This document shows positions 44,633 through 61,410 of a DNA stretch of 64,000 nucleotides, piece by piece (within the stretch, counting starts at the first letter, position 1; every line of letters starts with the position of its first letter). This DNA is from Leptothrix sp. (in: b-proteobacteria). GTDB taxonomy: Bacteria; Pseudomonadota; Gammaproteobacteria; Burkholderiales; Burkholderiaceae_C. The stretch is from positions 62,001 through 126,000 of the forward strand of contig PNKV01000007.1 in NCBI GenBank assembly GCA_013822685.1, read 5' to 3'. The notes below the pieces were generated by a model that ran no database searches, was not told the origin of the DNA, and saw only the letters and a program-made list of their open reading frames with translations. Position numbers and translations under genes: made by a program.

Positions 44633-46276
44633 TCAGCCCAGGTCGATGTCAACGTTGGATGTGGACCACACGGCTTGCGCCACGGCCCTCAAATCTTCAG
44701 CCATTTGTTGGCCGTTGGCATAGCGGGTGTTTGGATGCTTTTGTAGCGCTAACGCGACGATGTCGCCCAAAGGCCGGGGCAAATCATCACGCAGATCACA
44801 GACATTCGGCACTTCTTCCTGGGCAATCGCTCGCATTAACTGGGCCATGGAGTCGTTGCGGTAAGGCAGGTAGCCGGTCAACAGCTGGAAGAGGCTGACG
44901 CCCAGCGAATACAGGTCGGTTCGGCCGTCCAGCGTTTGGCCGGAGAGCTGCTCTGGCGACATGAAGGTGGGCGTGCCCAGCACAACGCCGGTGCGTGTGC
45001 GCGCAGCGTCGGCCACGCGGGCCACGCCGAAGTCCATCACTTTGACACTGCCCGAGGCCAGGTCCACCATGATGTTGGCGGGCTTGATGTCGCGGTGGGT
45101 GACGCCGCGTGTGTGGGCGTAGGCCAGGGCGTCGGCCACGCGGGCCATGATGGGCAGGAGCTGCGCCAGCGGCAGCAACTTGGTGGGGTGTGCGTATTGG
45201 CTCAGGTCCACGCCTTCGACCAGCTCCATGGCAATGAAGGCCAATCCATCGGTTTCACCCGCGCCGATGATGCTGACGATGTCAGGGTGATCCAGGCGGC
45301 CGGCCATTTCGGCTTCGCGCAGGAACCGAGCGCGGGCATCGGCCAGTTCATCGCCTTGGAATTCACGCGCCAGGGCCATGGTTTTGAGGGCCACTTTGTG
45401 GTCTTTGACCGGGTCGTAGCCCAGATAAACCGCGCCCATGGCGCCGCGGCCGATTTCCTTCTCGACCACGTATTTGCCGAGTTGGCGTTTGCTTTCTTCA
45501 GGCATGGGCCGCGACGGCACGGTGCCCCAGGTGTTGCTGGCCGCGGCCTGGGCCAAACCCCGGGCCCGCATCAAACGCAATTTGACCTGACGCCACTCGG
45601 GGTCGATGTCGGCCATGTGCTCGTAGACGTCGCGGGCGCTGTGGTATCGCTGGTCGCGCTCAAATGCCTGCGCGATGCCTTCCAGGGTTTCAAGGCAGGC
45701 CTCGCGCTGGCCGGGCTCGGGGCGGAATGCCTTGAGCGAGTTCCAGGCCTGGTCGGCCGGCCCTTCCTTCAAGGCGTTGAGCGCGTGCGCAACGCGCTGC
45801 ATGCCTTCGGCGGGTTCAGGCGCTTTCGCCGCATTTTGACGAACCGTGGGCGGCTGCTTGGCCAGCATGTCGGCCGCACTGCGCTGCCAGGTCTGCGGGC
45901 GGGTGGTTTGTGAGAAATCCGGCGTGCCCATCTGGGACGGCAAGGCGGAATCAAAGTCAGAGGGCGGCAGGCTGTCTTCGGCCGAATGGAGGTAGGACAG
46001 CACTGTTTCTGGGCCCGCGTCTGCCCCTGCCTTCAAGCGGATGCGGGCAATGGCCTTGTCGCGCTCGGCTTCGGTGAGTATCGAAGAGCGGCGGCGCGGC
46101 CGGGTGTTCGCGCCAGATCGGCTGTGCCGTCCGCCTTGCTGGGTGCTGGGCCCGAAGGTGGAACGCGCAGACGGGTTGCGGCGGTTCTGGCGCAACAGCC
46201 ACACCACCAGTGCCGCAGCCACCACCAGCAAAATCAGGATCAACAACGGCGCGATCAGGTTGATGTCAGGTGTCAT
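44633..46276 (-). CDS. eukaryotic-type Ser/Thr protein kinase with N-terminal membrane anchor
   Basis: A 547-residue Hanks-type kinase. Residues ~7-28 form a transmembrane helix (IAPLLILILLVVAAALVVWL), followed by ~230 residues of basic and helical linker. The kinase domain (~270-540) has the P-loop GRGAMGAVYLGY, the VAIL-type lysine in VALKTM, the catalytic loop HRDIKPANIMVD and DFGVAR. The helix is at the N-terminus, the reverse of the common PknB layout, and no PASTA repeats are present, so most of the protein lies in the cytoplasm. It heads the phosphatase-FHA-phosphodiesterase operon. Confidence 0.93.
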   Translation of the reverse strand: MTPDINLIAPLLILILLVVAAALVVWLLRQNRRNPSARSTFGPSTQQGGRHSRSGANTRPRRRSSILTEAERDKAIARIRLKAGADAGPETVLSYLHSAEDSLPPSDFDSALPSQMGTPDFSQTTRPQTWQRSAADMLAKQPPTVRQNAAKAPEPAEGMQRVAHALNALKEGPADQAWNSLKAFRPEPGQREACLETLEGIAQAFERDQRYHSARDVYEHMADIDPEWRQVKLRLMRARGLAQAAASNTWGTVPSRPMPEESKRQLGKYVVEKEIGRGAMGAVYLGYDPVKDHKVALKTMALAREFQGDELADARARFLREAEMAGRLDHPDIVSIIGAGETDGLAFIAMELVEGVDLSQYAHPTKLLPLAQLLPIMARVADALAYAHTRGVTHRDIKPANIMVDLASGSVKVMDFGVARVADAARTRTGVVLGTPTFMSPEQLSGQTLDGRTDLYSLGVSLFQLLTGYLPYRNDSMAQLMRAIAQEEVPNVCDLRDDLPRPLGDIVALALQKHPNTRYANGQQMAEDLRAVAQAVWSTSNVDIDLG

Positions 46277-46300
46277 GCTGGGCTTGGGCCTCGGGCGTGG

Positions 46301-46990
46301 TCAGCTTTTTTTTCTGGACAGCAAGGTGCCGAGCCCCACCACCAGCAGGGCACCCGCCACGCCCGCAGCGTAGCGGTTCATGGTGGTGTCGAGCGCGTAG
46401 GCCTTGAGGGCGGGATCGCCGATGGCCAGGGTGCCCGCAATCCAACCTAACAGCATGGCACCCACGGTGATGATGAGGGGAAACCGGTCCATGAGTTTGA
46501 GCACAAAGGTACTGCCCCACACAATGATGGGAATGCTGACGAGCAGGCCAAAGATCACCAATGGCATCTGGTGGCCTTCGTGGCCCGCTCCCTGAGCGGC
46601 CCCCGCGATGCCGATGACGTTGTCCACGCTCATCACAAAGTCTGCCACGATGATCGTTTTGATGGCCCCCAGCAATTTGTCGCTGGCCTGGATGTTGTCA
46701 TGCCCGTCATCGTCAGGCACGAGTAGTTTCACGCCGATCCACAGCAACAAGAACGCACCGACCAGCTTGAGGTAAGGCAAGGCCAGCAGGGACATCGCGA
46801 AAAAGATCAGGATCACGCGCAGGACGATGGCGCCCGCCGTGCCCCACAAAATGCCTTTTCGGCGCAATTCGGGGGGAAGGTTTCGACAAGCCAGGGCGAT
46901 GACCACAGCGTTGTCCCCCCCCAGCAAAATGTCGATCATCACGATCTGGCCCACGGCAAGCCAGAATTCGGGGGTCAGGAATGCGTCCAT
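46301..46990 (-). CDS. TerC family integral membrane protein
   Basis: A 229-residue protein with seven predicted helices of the TerC/YjbE family. The first signature is MIDILLGGDNAVVIALACRNLP and the second DFVMSVDNVIGIAGA, both with conserved acidic residues that bind metal. Relatives export manganese or help metal loading of exported enzymes. It starts ~77 bp after sucD and lies just before the kinase gene (24 bp), so the transcript structure is uncertain. A hairpin precedes it. Confidence 0.92.
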   Translation of the reverse strand: MDAFLTPEFWLAVGQIVMIDILLGGDNAVVIALACRNLPPELRRKGILWGTAGAIVLRVILIFFAMSLLALPYLKLVGAFLLLWIGVKLLVPDDDGHDNIQASDKLLGAIKTIIVADFVMSVDNVIGIAGAAQGAGHEGHQMPLVIFGLLVSIPIIVWGSTFVLKLMDRFPLIITVGAMLLGWIAGTLAIGDPALKAYALDTTMNRYAAGVAGALLVVGLGTLLSRKKS

Positions 46991-47007
46991 GTCTTTCTAC
47001 CAATGAA

Positions 47008-47032
47008 ATCAGCCCCGAGTGTAGGGGCTGAT
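47008..47032. terminator. hairpin between sucD and terC
   Basis: A 9-bp perfect stem ATCAGCCCC/GGGGCTGAT with a 7-base loop, 34 bp after the sucD stop. In the minus sense it is followed only by TTTCATT, so it may be a weak terminator or an attenuating structure rather than a strong end point. Confidence 0.55.
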
Positions 47033-47066
47033 GCTGGGTGAGAAAGCACGAACAACCAGTGCTGGA

Positions 47067-47960
47067 TCACAACAGGTTTTTGAGCAACTTGGCCATTTCC
47101 GAGGGGTTGCGGGTGACGGTGAAACCGCACTCTTCCATGATGGCGAGCTTGGCATCGGCCGTGTCGGCGCCGCCACTGATGAGTGCGCCCGCATGCCCCA
47201 TGCGCTTGCCAGCCGGCGCAGTCACGCCAGCGATGAAACCCACGATGGGCTTTTTCATATTGGCCTTGCACCAGCGCGCGGCCTCGGCCTCGTCGGGCCC
47301 GCCGATCTCGCCAATCATGATGACGGCGTCGGTGTCCGGGTCGTCATTGAACAGGCGCATGACGTCGATGTGCTTGAGGCCGTTGATTGGGTCGCCCCCA
47401 ATGCCCACGGCGCTGGATTGGCCGAGACCCAGCTCAGTCAACTGCGCCACCGCTTCATAGGTGAGGGTGCCGGAGCGGCTGACCACGCCGATGCGGCCTT
47501 TGCGGTGGATGTGGCCAGGCATGATGCCGATCTTGATCTCTTCCGGCGTGATCAGACCAGGGCAGTTGGGGCCCAGAAGCAAGGTCCTCTTGCCACCGGC
47601 GGCTTCCTTGGCCTTCATCTTGTTGCGCACTTCCAGCATGTCCCGCACGGGGATGCCTTCGGTGATGCAGATGGCCAAGTCCAAGTCGGCCTCGACCGCT
47701 TCCCAAATGGCGGCGGCGGCGCCAGGTGGCGGCACGTAGATGACCGAGACCGTGGCGCCGGTGGCGGCCTTGGCGTCTTTCACCGTGGCATGGATGGGGA
47801 TGCCTTCGAAATCTTCGCCGGCCTTTTTGGGGTTGACGCCCGCCACAAAGCAATTTTTGCCATTGGCGTAGTCACGACAACCACGGGTGTGGAACTGCCC
47901 GGTCTTGCCGGTGATGCCTTGCGTGATGACTTTGGTGTCTTTGTTGATCAAGATGCTCAT
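47067..47960 (-). CDS. sucD: succinyl-CoA synthetase alpha subunit
   Basis: A 297-residue subunit of the TCA-cycle enzyme that makes ATP or GTP from succinyl-CoA. The CoA-binding fold is [13 protein letters not shown], and the phosphorylated active-site histidine lies near the C-terminus in [25 protein letters not shown] is also typical. The gene is 30 bp after sucC and forms an operon with it. Confidence 0.97.
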   Translation of the reverse strand: MSILINKDTKVITQGITGKTGQFHTRGCRDYANGKNCFVAGVNPKKAGEDFEGIPIHATVKDAKAATGATVSVIYVPPPGAAAAIWEAVEADLDLAICITEGIPVRDMLEVRNKMKAKEAAGGKRTLLLGPNCPGLITPEEIKIGIMPGHIHRKGRIGVVSRSGTLTYEAVAQLTELGLGQSSAVGIGGDPINGLKHIDVMRLFNDDPDTDAVIMIGEIGGPDEAEAARWCKANMKKPIVGFIAGVTAPAGKRMGHAGALISGGADTADAKLAIMEECGFTVTRNPSEMAKLLKNLL

Positions 47961-47990
47961 GTCGGGATCCTTGTCGTCATCAATGGCGTG

Positions 47991-49154
<1,164 letters not shown>

Positions 49155-49249
49155 GGGCTGACTCGCAGGATGGTTGCGTGGGGCGCCGCAGACATACAAA
49201 GCCGTACTGCGGCGCAGCAATCAGAATAGCACCACCTTTTGCCCGACGC

Positions 49250-49723
49250 TCAAGCTTCGTTCGCGTCTTCCGTGTCAGAAGACCCACGCACGACCCGGCG
49301 GATGACATCCCCCGAGAAGCCCCGCCCCGCCAAAAAACGCATTTGCTTGGCGAGTTCTTGGGGCGTCTCGGCCACCTGACCGTAGCGGCGCTGCCACAAG
49401 GCCTGCGCCCGCTGCAACTCCGTGTCTTTCAAAGCGGACAAAGCTGAGCGCACAGCATCGTCGGGCAATTGGTGCCCGATCAATTCACCTCGGATGCGGG
49501 CGGTGCCGTAGCGCGCGGCCTTGCGGTGAACCACCGATTCAACAAAACGCTCGGCCGACAGCCAACCGCGGGACTCGAGATCGTCCAGCACACGGTTGAT
49601 CTCGGCGGGGTCGTCGGTGTGGGGCGCCAACTTGCGCACCAGTTCGACGCGCGAATGCTCGCGCGCCGACAGGTATTTCAGTGCCCTGCCCTTGAGGGAC
49701 AGGGTTGAGCCGCGCGTGGCCAC
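49250..49723 (-). CDS. recX: RecX regulatory protein
   Basis: A 157-residue RecX homologue made of three-helix repeats: RALKYLSAREHSRVELVRKL, then LDDLESRGWLSAERFVES, and KQMRFLAGRGFSGDVIRRVV. RecX limits RecA filament extension. It has a GTG start with AAGG nearby, 26 bp after the recA stop, so both genes are transcribed together under SOS control. Confidence 0.93.
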   Translation of the reverse strand: MATRGSTLSLKGRALKYLSAREHSRVELVRKLAPHTDDPAEINRVLDDLESRGWLSAERFVESVVHRKAARYGTARIRGELIGHQLPDDAVRSALSALKDTELQRAQALWQRRYGQVAETPQELAKQMRFLAGRGFSGDVIRRVVRGSSDTEDANEA

Positions 49724-49749
49724 CGGAGACCTTGGCCAGCCAGCCCGGT

Positions 49750-50793
49750 TTATTCAGCGGCTGCGGCGGGTGCCTGCAAGGCCACACCCAGCGATTCACG
49801 GATCTTGTTTTCGATCTCGTGGGCCAGGGCGGGGTTCTCGCGCAGGAATTCGCGGGAGTTGTCCTTGCCTTGACCGATCTTCTCGCCCTGGTAGGCGTAC
49901 CAGGCGCCGGACTTGTCGACGATCTTGGCGACCACGCCCAGGTCAATGACCTCGCCTTCGCGGCTGATGCCTTCACCGTACAAGATGTCGAATTCAGCGG
50001 TTTTGAAGGGCGGCGCCACCTTGTTCTTGACCACCTTGACGCGCGTTTCGCTGCCGATGATCTCTTCGCCCTTCTTGATGGAACCGATGCGGCGGATGTC
50101 CAGGCGCACCGAAGCGTAGAACTTCAAGGCATTGCCACCCGTGGTGGTTTCGGGGCTGCCAAACATCACACCGATCTTCATGCGGATCTGGTTGATGAAG
50201 ATGACCATGCAGTTGGTCTTCTTGATCGTGGCCGTGAGCTTGCGCAGGGCTTGGCTCATCAGGCGGGCTTGCAGGCCGGGCAAGGAATCGCCCATTTCGC
50301 CCTCCAACTCGGCCTTGGGCGTGAGCGCGGCCACCGAGTCAACGATGATCAGATCCACCGAACCCGAGCGCACCAGGGCGTCGACGATTTCGAGGGCCTG
50401 TTCGCCGGTGTCGGGCTGCGAGATCAACAAATCTTGCAGGTTGACGCCCAGTTTTTGCGCGTATTGAGCATCCAGGGCATGCTCGGCGTCGATGAAGGCA
50501 CAGACGCCGCCCTGCTTTTGCATTTCAGCGGCGACTTGCAGGGTCAGCGTGGTCTTGCCCGAGGACTCAGGGCCGTAGATCTCGACCACACGGCCCCGGG
50601 GCAGGCCGCCGACGCCCAGGGCGATGTCCAGGCCCAGCGAGCCGGTGGAGACGACCTGGATGTCGTCGATCACTTCGCCTTCGCCCAGGCGCATGATCGA
50701 GCCCTTGCCGAACTGCTTTTCAATTTGAGCGAGCGCCACTTGCAGGGCTTTGGCTTTTTCGATGCTCAGGGCGGACTTCGCGGTGGCTTCCAT
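49750..50793 (-). CDS. recA: RecA recombinase
   Basis: A 347-residue RecA with Walker [14 protein letters not shown], the L2/Walker B region [16 protein letters not shown], and the loop [13 protein letters not shown]. It catalyses homologous strand exchange and induces LexA self-cleavage. The C-terminal tail is short and acidic/alanine-rich ([13 protein letters not shown]). A LexA box lies about 50 bp upstream of its start, and recX follows in the same operon. Confidence 0.98.
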   Translation of the reverse strand: MEATAKSALSIEKAKALQVALAQIEKQFGKGSIMRLGEGEVIDDIQVVSTGSLGLDIALGVGGLPRGRVVEIYGPESSGKTTLTLQVAAEMQKQGGVCAFIDAEHALDAQYAQKLGVNLQDLLISQPDTGEQALEIVDALVRSGSVDLIIVDSVAALTPKAELEGEMGDSLPGLQARLMSQALRKLTATIKKTNCMVIFINQIRMKIGVMFGSPETTTGGNALKFYASVRLDIRRIGSIKKGEEIIGSETRVKVVKNKVAPPFKTAEFDILYGEGISREGEVIDLGVVAKIVDKSGAWYAYQGEKIGQGKDNSREFLRENPALAHEIENKIRESLGVALQAPAAAAE

Positions 50794-50845
50794 TCAGGTG
50801 TCTCCGATGGCTGGAATTGATGAATTGCCGCCATTATGACAAAAG

Positions 50846-50861
50846 CTGGATGGATGTACAG
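50846..50861 (-). promoter_or_regulatory. LexA box and recA promoter
   Basis: CTGGATGGATGTACAG fits the CTG-N10-CAG LexA consensus, with alternating TG/AT character in the centre. In the minus sense it is followed, about 7 bp later, by the -10-like CATAAT (50838-50833), so the box overlaps the -35 region. This is the layout of SOS-repressed recA promoters. Confidence 0.78.
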
Positions 50862-50909
50862 TATTTTAAACAGGTATTTATCACCCACTGAAGAGGGGAC
50901 TTCAAAATC

Positions 50910-50928
50910 AATGCTGCACTGCAGCATT
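50910..50928. promoter_or_regulatory. perfect 19-bp palindrome upstream of the patatin gene
   Basis: AATGCTGCA-C-TGCAGCATT is a perfect inverted repeat with a one-base centre, ending 17 bp before the start codon of the patatin-like gene. It could be an operator for an unknown repressor. It is in the region divergent with recA but does not fit a LexA box. Confidence 0.5.
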
Positions 50929-50945
50929 ACAAGCTAGACTGGGTC

Positions 50946-52055
50946 ATGACCACGCCCAGCAAAAAGCGCAAAGCCCTTTCTTCCGCCGCCCTCAACCCGT
51001 CGCCCAGGCCGCGCGTGGACCTGGCACTGCAAGGCGGAGGCTCGCACGGCGCCTTCACCTGGGGGGTGCTGGACAGGCTTCTGGATGACGATGGCCTGGA
51101 TTTTTCAGGCATTTCGGGTACCAGCGCCGGGGCGCTCAACGGCGCGGTGATGCTCACGGGTTACGTCGAAGGCCACGCCAAAGGCGGTGTGTCGGCGGGC
51201 CGCGCCCAGGCACAAAAAGCCTTGGCCGCCTTTTGGGCTGATGTCAGTCAGCATGGGCCGATCTTTTCGCCCATGACGCTGCAAGCCAACGGGTCACTCA
51301 CGCCGGCCTTCAACCTGGACCAGATCCCCGGCTACCAGTGGATGAACATGTTCATGCAGACCTTCAGTCCGTATGAAATCAACCCCTTGAACCTGAACCC
51401 ATTGCGGGATGTGGTGCAGCGCCATGTCGAAATCAAAGCCGTGCACGAGGGCTGCCAACACGGCACTCAGCTGTTCGTCACGGCCACTTCGGTGCGCACC
51501 GGCCAGGCCCGCGTCTTCACGGAAGAAGAGCTGACCCTGGACGCCTTGATGGCTTCAGCCTGCCTGCCGGTCGTGTTCCAGGCGGTCGAGATCGATGGCG
51601 AGCCTTACTGGGACGGCGGCTACACCGGCAATCCCGCGCTGTACCCCTTGATCTACAACACCGACACGCGGGACATTCTGCTGATCAAGATCAACCCGCT
51701 GCAGCGCCTGGACAAGCCAACGCGCAGCATGGACATCCTCGATAGGCTCAGCGAGATCACCTTCAATGCGAGCCTGATCGGCGAGCTGCGGGCCATTGCC
51801 TTTGTCAAGCGCCTGCTCAAGGAAGAAAAAATCGACCCTGGGCGCTACAAGGACCTGCACATGCACATGGTGGCCGACGACGAGAACCTGGCACCCTTCA
51901 ACGCCTCCAGCAAGTCCAACACCGACCGCGTTTTCCTGCAAACCTTGCACGACATGGGCCATGCCGCCGCCGACCGGTGGCTGGCCGCCCACCGCGATGA
52001 CATCGGGCACAGAAGCTCGCTGGACATTGAAAGGACTTTCCTGGGTATGCCTTGA
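50946..52055 (+). CDS. patatin-like phospholipase
   Basis: A 369-residue patatin-family acyl hydrolase. The oxyanion-loop motif is [14 protein letters not shown], the nucleophile serine is in [13 protein letters not shown], and the catalytic Asp is in [11 protein letters not shown]. No signal peptide or autotransporter domain is visible, so it is probably cytoplasmic or secreted by another route. It likely removes fatty acids from phospholipids or storage lipid. It is followed 28 bp later by metH, with which it has no obvious link. Confidence 0.92.
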   Translation: MTTPSKKRKALSSAALNPSPRPRVDLALQGGGSHGAFTWGVLDRLLDDDGLDFSGISGTSAGALNGAVMLTGYVEGHAKGGVSAGRAQAQKALAAFWADVSQHGPIFSPMTLQANGSLTPAFNLDQIPGYQWMNMFMQTFSPYEINPLNLNPLRDVVQRHVEIKAVHEGCQHGTQLFVTATSVRTGQARVFTEEELTLDALMASACLPVVFQAVEIDGEPYWDGGYTGNPALYPLIYNTDTRDILLIKINPLQRLDKPTRSMDILDRLSEITFNASLIGELRAIAFVKRLLKEEKIDPGRYKDLHMHMVADDENLAPFNASSKSNTDRVFLQTLHDMGHAAADRWLAAHRDDIGHRSSLDIERTFLGMP

Positions 52056-52083
52056 GGAACGCTCCCCGTACAATTTGGGGATC

Positions 52084-54879
<2,796 letters not shown>

Positions 54880-54893
54880 CCTATTGACGCTTT

Positions 54894-54912
54894 CAGGCCC
54901 GCACCGGGCCTG
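54894..54912 (+). terminator. possible weak terminator after metH
   Basis: A 7-bp GC-rich stem CAGGCCC/GGGCCTG with a 5-base loop lies 15 bp after the metH stop. It is followed by GCGTTTCGC and not by a T run, so it may not act alone. The rest of the ~196 bp to the next gene shows nothing else I can name. Confidence 0.4.
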
Positions 54913-55075
54913 GCGTTTCGCCCCCTTACAACTGAGGCATCTTGCATCGCCTGCGGTGATGGCTGCATGGCACCTTGCGAACTCGTTTCAGAGATTGTCG
55001 ATCGCGCGACACGCCTCAAGCTGGCGTTTCAGATGCCGACATCCCTGAGTCAAGGTTCTCAGTGCGAGTGCGTTC

Positions 55076-56872
55076 ATGTTGCGGTCGAAGTCGGAAAGTG
55101 TCCTGTCCAAAGCAGGTTTGGTGATGGCGGTCAGCGCAGCCCTGTTGGTGGGCTGTGGTGGCGGGGGCGGCGGTGACGGCCCCTCCAGCAGCGCGGGCGG
55201 CACGGGATCCAGCAACCTGCAATCAGTGGGCGCCATGCCGGGCAACGATGCAGAAGCGAATCGCTTCCTGACACAAGCCACGTTCGGCCCCACTGCAACG
55301 GAGGTCGCCCGCGTGAAGGCCATTGGCTACGAACGCTGGATCGACGAGCAGTTGGCCGCACCGCTGCAGAACACCCACTTGGCCACCGTCCAGGCGTCAT
55401 CCGCCTCGCTGGGCACGGACCAGCCCCGGATCGATGACGTGGTCTACAGCTGGTGGACGCATGCAGTGGCTGACCCCGCCCAGTTGCGCCAACGCGTGGC
55501 CTTCGCCTTGTCCGAGATCTTCGTGGTGTCGGCCACCAATGCCGAGTTGGAAATCGATGGCCGCATGGTGGCCAGTTACATGGACATGTTGACCCAGAAG
55601 ATCGACGGCAATTACCGTGATCTGTTGGAAGGCGTGGCGTTGCATCCGGCCATGGGGGCGTTCCTGTCGCACCGGAGCAGTCGTCGGGAAGACCCAGGCA
55701 CAGGCCGCATCGCCGATGAAAATTTCGCACGCGAGGTGATGCAGCTGTTCTCGATTGGCTTGTACGAGCTGAACGACGATGGCACGCAAAAGCTCGTCAA
55801 CGGCCTTCCTCAAGAGACCTACACCGGTGATGACGTCAAGGGCTTGGCCAAGGTCTTCACAGGCTGGGGTTGGTACCTTCCACCCGCCAAGGCCTCGGTG
55901 ATCTGGTGGCACTGCTTCTACCGCTATGAGCTTTGCCAGGACAGCAGCCAGAGCATCACCGCCATGTCGCCCTACACCCAGGAGCACTCGTACAGCGAGA
56001 AGCGTTTTCTGGGCGTGACGGTGCCGTTCCAACCCACGCCCGATCCAAAAGCCAGCCTGAAGGCCGCACTGGACCGCTTGGCCAACCACCCCAACACCGC
56101 GCCGTTCTTTGCCAAGCAATTGATCCAGCGGCTGGTGACCAGCAACCCCAGCCCCAGTTATGTGCAGCGCGTGGGCGCGGCCTTCCGCGCCTCCAATGGC
56201 AACATCCGGGCCACCGTGAAGGCGGCCTTGCTGGACAACGAGGCGCGCGACATGGCATTGCGCGAGAGCGCAGGCTTCGGGAAATTGCGTGAGCCCCTGG
56301 TGCGCATCACGCACCTGCTCCGAGCCCTGCCCCACACCTCGGACACCTACAGCGCCGCACGGACCGGCAACCGGGTGCCTTTCTACCTGGCCAGCAGCAC
56401 CGATGACCCTGTGCTGGGCCTGGGCCAGACTCCGATGCGCGCCCCCTCGGTGTTCAACTTCTTCCGGCCTGGCTACAAGCCACCCCAGACTGATCTGGCG
56501 GACCAGGGCCTGGTCGCGCCGGAAATGCAGATCACGAGCGAGACCTCGGTGCTGGGCTACGCCAACTATGTGGCCCAGATGCTGGAAGACGGCTTGGGTC
56601 AATACAACTACACCACCCAACGCAGCGACATCCGATTTGACTTGAGCAGCTTCGATGCACTGGTCGACAAACCCACCGCCGACGCGCCTCAACAACTCAT
56701 CAACGCCGTTGCGCAAAAGATCCTGGGCGGCCCCCCAGCCAGTGAACTCAATGCCTTGATGTTGACCGGCGTGGGCAAGATGCCCAACACCACCTTGGCG
56801 GACAAGCGGCGCCGCATCAAAGCCGCGATCCTGATGGTGGCGGTGTCGCCGCAGTTCATCGTTCAACAGTGA
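55076..56872 (+). CDS. DUF1800 family secreted lipoprotein
   Basis: A 598-residue protein with a signal sequence ending in the lipobox-like LLVGC, followed by a glycine-rich linker. The rest matches DUF1800: ANRFLTQATFGPT at the start, the helical middle, ARDMALRESAGFGKLREPLVR, and a C-terminal FNFFRPGYKPP. DUF1800 proteins occur next to DUF1501 proteins; their role is unknown, though some are linked to secreted polymer or surface processes. The DUF1501 gene follows after 16 bp. Confidence 0.88.
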   Translation: MLRSKSESVLSKAGLVMAVSAALLVGCGGGGGGDGPSSSAGGTGSSNLQSVGAMPGNDAEANRFLTQATFGPTATEVARVKAIGYERWIDEQLAAPLQNTHLATVQASSASLGTDQPRIDDVVYSWWTHAVADPAQLRQRVAFALSEIFVVSATNAELEIDGRMVASYMDMLTQKIDGNYRDLLEGVALHPAMGAFLSHRSSRREDPGTGRIADENFAREVMQLFSIGLYELNDDGTQKLVNGLPQETYTGDDVKGLAKVFTGWGWYLPPAKASVIWWHCFYRYELCQDSSQSITAMSPYTQEHSYSEKRFLGVTVPFQPTPDPKASLKAALDRLANHPNTAPFFAKQLIQRLVTSNPSPSYVQRVGAAFRASNGNIRATVKAALLDNEARDMALRESAGFGKLREPLVRITHLLRALPHTSDTYSAARTGNRVPFYLASSTDDPVLGLGQTPMRAPSVFNFFRPGYKPPQTDLADQGLVAPEMQITSETSVLGYANYVAQMLEDGLGQYNYTTQRSDIRFDLSSFDALVDKPTADAPQQLINAVAQKILGGPPASELNALMLTGVGKMPNTTLADKRRRIKAAILMVAVSPQFIVQQ

Positions 56873-56888
56873 AGAAAAGACGTTCCCC

Positions 56889-58455
56889 ATGAGCTCCACC
56901 AGCCGCCGCAGCTTCTTGCGCCACGCCGCCGCTTTCTCCACCCTGGGGGCGGCAGGCCCCTTGGGGTTGACCTTGGCCACCATGGGCCGGGCCTCCGCCC
57001 AATCCACGGGTGGTGGCTACCAAGCCCTGGTCTGCGTCTTCCTCAATGGCGGCAACGACTCTTACAACACGGTGCTTGCCACCGACACGGACTCGTGGGG
57101 ACACTACCTGGCCCACCGCGACCCATCTTCGCGGGACCCCAGCGACGGCAGCACCTCGATCGCCTTGATGCGCCCGGGCACGCCTGCCAATGCCACGGCT
57201 GCCGCAGGCACCCCGGCCAGGTTGGGGGGCGTCTTGCCCATCGCCCACTCAGGCCGCGCGGTCCATGCCGGACGGCAGTTTGCGCTGCACCCGGCCCTCG
57301 TTCGTACCCAGCAACTGTATGGGGCCAACCGCTTGGCCGTGATGGCCAATGTGGGACCGTTGGTTCGGCCAACCACCAAGAGCGCTTATTACCAAGACAG
57401 CTTCCCCAAGCCCGAGAAGTTGTTCTCTCACAATGACCAGCAGTCCACCTGGATGTCGTTCTCGCCCGAAGGCGCCAGCGAGGGCTGGGGTGGGCGCATT
57501 GGCGACCTGCTGATGAGCCGCAATGGCAGCGGCTCGAACGCCGACGTCATCAAGCGCTCTTTCACCTGCATCACGCCAGGCAACACCAGCACCTGGCTGA
57601 GCGGGCGGGCGGTCCGGCAGTACCCCGTGGGCCTGGCCAGCATTCCCGGCTTGGGCGCGAACCAGCGCATGCTGGGCAGCACCGACCTGCATGCCGCGGT
57701 GAAGTCCGTGATGAGCTCATCGACCAGCAACAACCTGTTCACCCAGGCCCATCAACAGGTGGTGGCCCGTGGCATCCAGGCCACCGATTTGATGTCGGGC
57801 GCACTGCCCTCCAACGCCCAGGCCCCTTGGGGAACCCCGGGCCAATCGGTGTGGACCGATCCTTTGCTGAGCTACACCAACATGGCCGGCCTGCCCGTGA
57901 CCAATCGCCTGGCCTTGCAGTTCCAGATGATCGCTCGCATCATCCAGGCGAACCGCCAAGGCAACTTCGGCATCCAGCGCCAGGTGTTCATGGTGAACCT
58001 GGGCGGCTTCGACCACCACGGCGGACAGAACCAGGAACACAACGACCGCATGCGCCAGCTGGACCACGGCCTGGCCTACTTCGACCAAGTGCTGCGCAAC
58101 ATGCCTGGCGGCGACATGAGCTCGCAAGTCACCACCTTCACCGCCTCGGACTTTGGCCGCAGCTTCACCAGCAACGGCGATGGCACCGACCATGGTTGGG
58201 GCGCCCACCACCTGATCATGGGTGGCGCAGTGCAAGGTGGCGAGGTCTATGGCACCTTCCCACAGTACAGCACCGCCGATGGCCACGGCGTGTTCTCCAG
58301 CCCGGACCAGATCCAGAACGGCGTCTTGCTGCCCACCACCTCGGTGGACCAGTACGCCTACACCCTGGGCAAATGGATGGGCGTGAGCAACACCGACTTG
58401 GCCAGCATCTTGCCCAACCTGCACAATTTCAACAGCTCGGCCCACGACGTGGGTT

Positions 58456-58466
<11 letters not shown>
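56889..58466 (+). CDS. DUF1501 family Tat-exported protein
   Basis: A 525-residue protein with a twin-arginine signal ([12 protein letters not shown], then a hydrophobic stretch and a cleavage site near ASAQS). The mature protein matches DUF1501, distantly related to the alkaline-phosphatase/sulfatase superfamily: [16 protein letters not shown] at the start, [17 protein letters not shown] in the middle, and [16 protein letters not shown] near the end. It forms a pair with the DUF1800 gene; both are exported and probably act together. The last 11 bp overlap the end of the opposing uvrA gene. Confidence 0.9.
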
Positions 58467-61353
<2,887 letters not shown>

Positions 61354-61410
61354 CGGACGCGGTGCAAGGCTGGGCAACCGGACATCATACGGCGCCTCAG
61401 CCTGCGGGTG

